DNA from: Pararhodospirillum photometricum DSM 122 | GTDB lineage: Bacteria > Pseudomonadota > Alphaproteobacteria > Rhodospirillales > Rhodospirillaceae | Length of the DNA: 14,313 nucleotides | Direction: 5' to 3' | Assembly: GCF_000284415.1 (NCBI RefSeq) | Contig: NC_017059.1 | Span: 930,939-945,251 of the forward strand | In this document: piece by piece, positions 12,425 to 14,313 of the stretch | Layout: each line of letters opens with the position of its first letter | Position numbering within the stretch: the first letter of the stretch is position 1 | Notes under the pieces: model-generated | Database searches by the model: none | Told to the model about the DNA's origin: nothing | Seen by the model: only the letters and a program-made list of their open reading frames with translations | Translations under genes and position numbers: made by a program

Positions 12425-13779
12425 CGCCGATCTCCCGCACTCCCGGACTCATAATCGCCGCCCCGGCCTCGGGGTCGGGCAAAACCACCGTGACCTTGGG
12501 CCTCTTGCGGGCCCTCGCCCGGCGTGGCGTGGCCGTGGCCGGCGCCAAGGCCGGGCCGGATTACATCGACCCCGCCTTTCATGCCGCCGCCAGCCGGCGT
12601 CCCTGCCTGACCCTGGATACCTGGGCCATGCCGGGGCCGCTGGTCCGCGCCCTAGCCGGCAGCCGCCCCGACCTTGGCCTCGTGATCGCCGAGGGGGTCA
12701 TGGGGCTGTTCGACGGGGCGCTGGGGGTCGGTGATCCCCTGGCCGATGGCTCGTCGGCCGCGCTGGCCGCGCTTACCGGCTGGCCCGTGGTCTTGGTGGT
12801 GCCGGCCAAGGGGATGAGCGCCAGCGCCGGCGCCCTGGTTGCCGGTTTTGCCCGGCATCGGCCCGACGTTTCGCTGGCGGGGGTGATCTTCAACCGGGTG
12901 GGCTCGGCGCGTCACCTGGAGGCGCTGACCCAGGCGGTTGTCGCAGCGGTCCCCGAGGGGCGTGTCCTCGGCGGGCTGCCCCACGCGCCGGCGCTTACGG
13001 TGCCGGAGCGCCATTTGGGGCTGGTTCAGGCCGGCGAGCATCCCGCTTTGGACGCCTATCTGGAGCAGGCCGCCGACCTTGTGGAACGCCATCTCGATCT
13101 CGAAGGACTGGCCGCCCTGGCCCGCCCCTTGCGCGATGGCGAAAGCGATGCGGCCCGCCTGATGTGGCCGCCGCTGGGACAAACCGTGGCCGTGGCGCGC
13201 GACGATGCCTTTGCCTTTTGTTACCCGGCCTTGCTGGAGGGGTGGCGCGCCGCCGGGGCGGAGGTGGTGTTTTTCTCACCCCTGGCCGACGAGGCCCCCC
13301 CGGACAGCGCCGATGCGGTCTATCTGCCGGGGGGCTACCCGGAACTACACGCCGGGCGGCTCGCCGCCGCCGCCACCTTCCTCAGCGGCCTGCGCCGCGC
13401 CGCCGCGCGGGGGGCCCGGGTTTATGGCGAGTGCGGGGGCTATATGGTGCTGGGCCGCACCCTGACCGACGCCGAGGGCAAGGCCCACGCCATGGCGGGT
13501 CTGTTGCCGGTCGAGACCAGTTTTAAGGTGCGCAAGCGGTGCTTGGGCTATCGGGTCGGACGCTGGCTGACCGACGCTGGACCGGGGCGGCCCGGGCAGA
13601 TCTTTCGCGGGCACGAGTTCCATTATGCCAGCGTGACCGCCGAGGCCTCGGTCGGCCGCTTGGTGCGCCTGAGCGATGCGGCCGGAACCGACCTGGGGGC
13701 GGCGGGACACTTTGCCGGGCGGGTGGCCGGGAGTTTTCTCCATGTGGTCGCCGGACCGTTCGAGGTCTTGCGGGCGTGA
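12421..13779 (+). CDS. cobB: cobyrinic / hydrogenobyrinic acid a,c-diamide synthase
   Basis: This 452-residue enzyme has the two-domain CobB/CbiA build. An N-terminal dethiobiotin-synthetase-like ATPase carries P-loop APASGSGKTT (Lys21) and the VMGLFDG motif. A C-terminal type I glutamine amidotransferase has nucleophile Cys338 in YGECGGYMVLGR and the GHEFHY motif (398-402). It amidates the a and c side chains of the corrin ring using glutamine and ATP. The length fits CobB of the aerobic cobalamin route in alphaproteobacteria, but sequence alone does not separate hydrogenobyrinate from cobyrinate as substrate. The GTG start overlaps the sco stop. No other cob gene is in the window and no cobalamin riboswitch is visible upstream. 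All catalytic motifs are intact. Confidence 0.94.
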   Translation: MTPISRTPGLIIAAPASGSGKTTVTLGLLRALARRGVAVAGAKAGPDYIDPAFHAAASRRPCLTLDTWAMPGPLVRALAGSRPDLGLVIAEGVMGLFDGALGVGDPLADGSSAALAALTGWPVVLVVPAKGMSASAGALVAGFARHRPDVSLAGVIFNRVGSARHLEALTQAVVAAVPEGRVLGGLPHAPALTVPERHLGLVQAGEHPALDAYLEQAADLVERHLDLEGLAALARPLRDGESDAARLMWPPLGQTVAVARDDAFAFCYPALLEGWRAAGAEVVFFSPLADEAPPDSADAVYLPGGYPELHAGRLAAAATFLSGLRRAAARGARVYGECGGYMVLGRTLTDAEGKAHAMAGLLPVETSFKVRKRCLGYRVGRWLTDAGPGRPGQIFRGHEFHYASVTAEASVGRLVRLSDAAGTDLGAAGHFAGRVAGSFLHVVAGPFEVLRA

Positions 13780-13812
13780 GGTCGTCTTGCGGCCGGCGGC
13801 CAGGAGCGGCAC

Positions 13813-13864
13813 CGGTGTCGGCAGGAAGCGAGGGGGGAACGCCCCGCCCTGTCCTGCCGCACCG
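13813..13864. terminator. large hairpin between convergent cobB and membrane-protein genes
   Basis: CGGTG (13813-13817) with CACCG (13860-13864) and CGGCAGGA (13819-13826) with TCCTGCCG (13852-13859) form a 13-bp stem broken by one bulged T. G-rich and C-rich inner parts can pair further (GGGG with CCCC). It lies 34 bases after the cobB stop and 25 before the stop of the converging gene, the usual place for a shared transcription end. No clear T tract follows on either strand, so the mechanism is uncertain. Confidence 0.4.
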
Positions 13865-13888
13865 ATGCGCTTTCTGGGGGCTTCCCCC

Positions 13889-14313
13889 TCAGATGGACGG
13901 TCGTTTGCCGTGGTACCAGATCAGCCACGCCAAGCCGCGCCCCAAAAACACCAAGGCCAGGATCTCAAGGAAAGCCGCAAGCCCGCTCCCAAGGATCCGT
14001 AGCCCATTCAGTTCCTGAGGCGACAGCGGCGAGATCAGAGCGATGGCTGCTGGCAGCGCACCTTCAAGTAAAAACGCTTCAACCACCACCATTATTGCCA
14101 GCACTACCCAGAACAGTGACTGAATTAATAGACTAAGCGTCACGACATTAAACGCTGTTTGATTTCCAGATTCCCAGAGGTTTAGCGCATTTATCTTGTA
14201 TGAGCTGGTATTTTGCTGGCGGATGATGGGCGGCGATGCTTGTCGATGTTTAATGATCACAAACGGCGCAACAAAAAAAACACAAAAGGCGAGAGCGATG
14301 ACAAGAAAGGGGG
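13889..14313 (-). CDS. multi-pass membrane protein of unknown function, 5' end outside window
   Basis: The frame ending in TGA at 13891-13889 stays open to the right edge, so the gene starts beyond the window. The GTG at 14260 is probably internal, because the codons before it encode a hydrophobic span ending PFVIIKHR. Visible parts are a first span (about 14309-14250, PFLVIALAFCVFFVAPFVII) and a polar Gln/Asn/Ser-rich loop of about 35 residues. A second span follows (VVTLSLLIQSLFWVVLAIMVVV), then a third (ILGSGLAAFLEILALVFLGRG) with a short basic tail (WYHGKRPSI). No family is recognised. From about 14050 rightward the DNA is clearly richer in A/T than the rest of the window, hinting at a transferred or weakly constrained segment. 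Confidence 0.6.
   Translation of the reverse strand, partial: PFLVIALAFCVFFVAPFVIIKHRQASPPIIRQQNTSSYKINALNLWESGNQTAFNVVTLSLLIQSLFWVVLAIMVVVEAFLLEGALPAAIALISPLSPQELNGLRILGSGLAAFLEILALVFLGRGLAWLIWYHGKRPSI

Overview
The window is GC-rich throughout and carries the gene style of a Rhodospirillales-type alphaproteobacterium, possibly a Rhodospirillum/Pararhodospirillum-like phototroph. The clues are a CysNC fusion beside a CbbY-type Rubisco-repair phosphatase, an aerobic-pathway cobB, and an alphaproteobacterial tRNA-Arg. The species assignment is inference. About 90% of the window is explained by ordinary chromosomal genes, and no transposase, integrase, CRISPR array or phage gene is visible.

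Layout, left to right. (1) A LysR regulator (16-930, minus) is divergent from an AzoR-type flavin reductase (1038-1649), with a repeat-containing operator candidate between them. (2) A Fic-domain protein (1770-3305) converges on a tandem array of three identical tRNA-Arg(ACG) genes (minus, 3399-3708). The array has its own candidate promoter and a rho-independent terminator. (3) A lipoprotein with a coiled-coil region (4158-5237) is preceded by a good sigma-70-type promoter. (4) A FloR/CmlA-type phenicol exporter (5441-6643) is preceded by a nine-codon leader ORF and a strong hairpin. (5) A minus-strand cluster cysD-cysNC-cbbY (10321 to 6682) covers sulfate activation and sugar-phosphate repair. 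(6) A 376-bp divergent intergenic region is rich in perfect inverted repeats. (7) A Bax-like glucosaminidase gene (10698-11638) is broken by a one-base frameshift in a G run. (8) A Sco-type copper/thioredoxin-fold protein (11798-12424) overlaps cobB (12421-13779). (9) A multi-pass membrane protein of lower GC (minus, 13889 to beyond the right edge) closes the window.

The most interesting element is the 5306-5441 region. The leader peptide MGNAKSADR has the same length as the chloramphenicol-stalling leader of cmlA (MSTSKNADK, recalled) and shares its K5-x-A7-D8-basic9 pattern. Its stop codon abuts a hairpin that buries a perfect AGGAGG. A short reading frame starting just after that AGGAGG ends in an ATGA overlap with the exporter start. 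This looks like a native translational attenuator for a chromosomal FloR-like pump, with a possible two-step, translationally coupled design. A family of palindromic intergenic repeats built on GGGGTCTGGGGAGGC recurs four times between genes.
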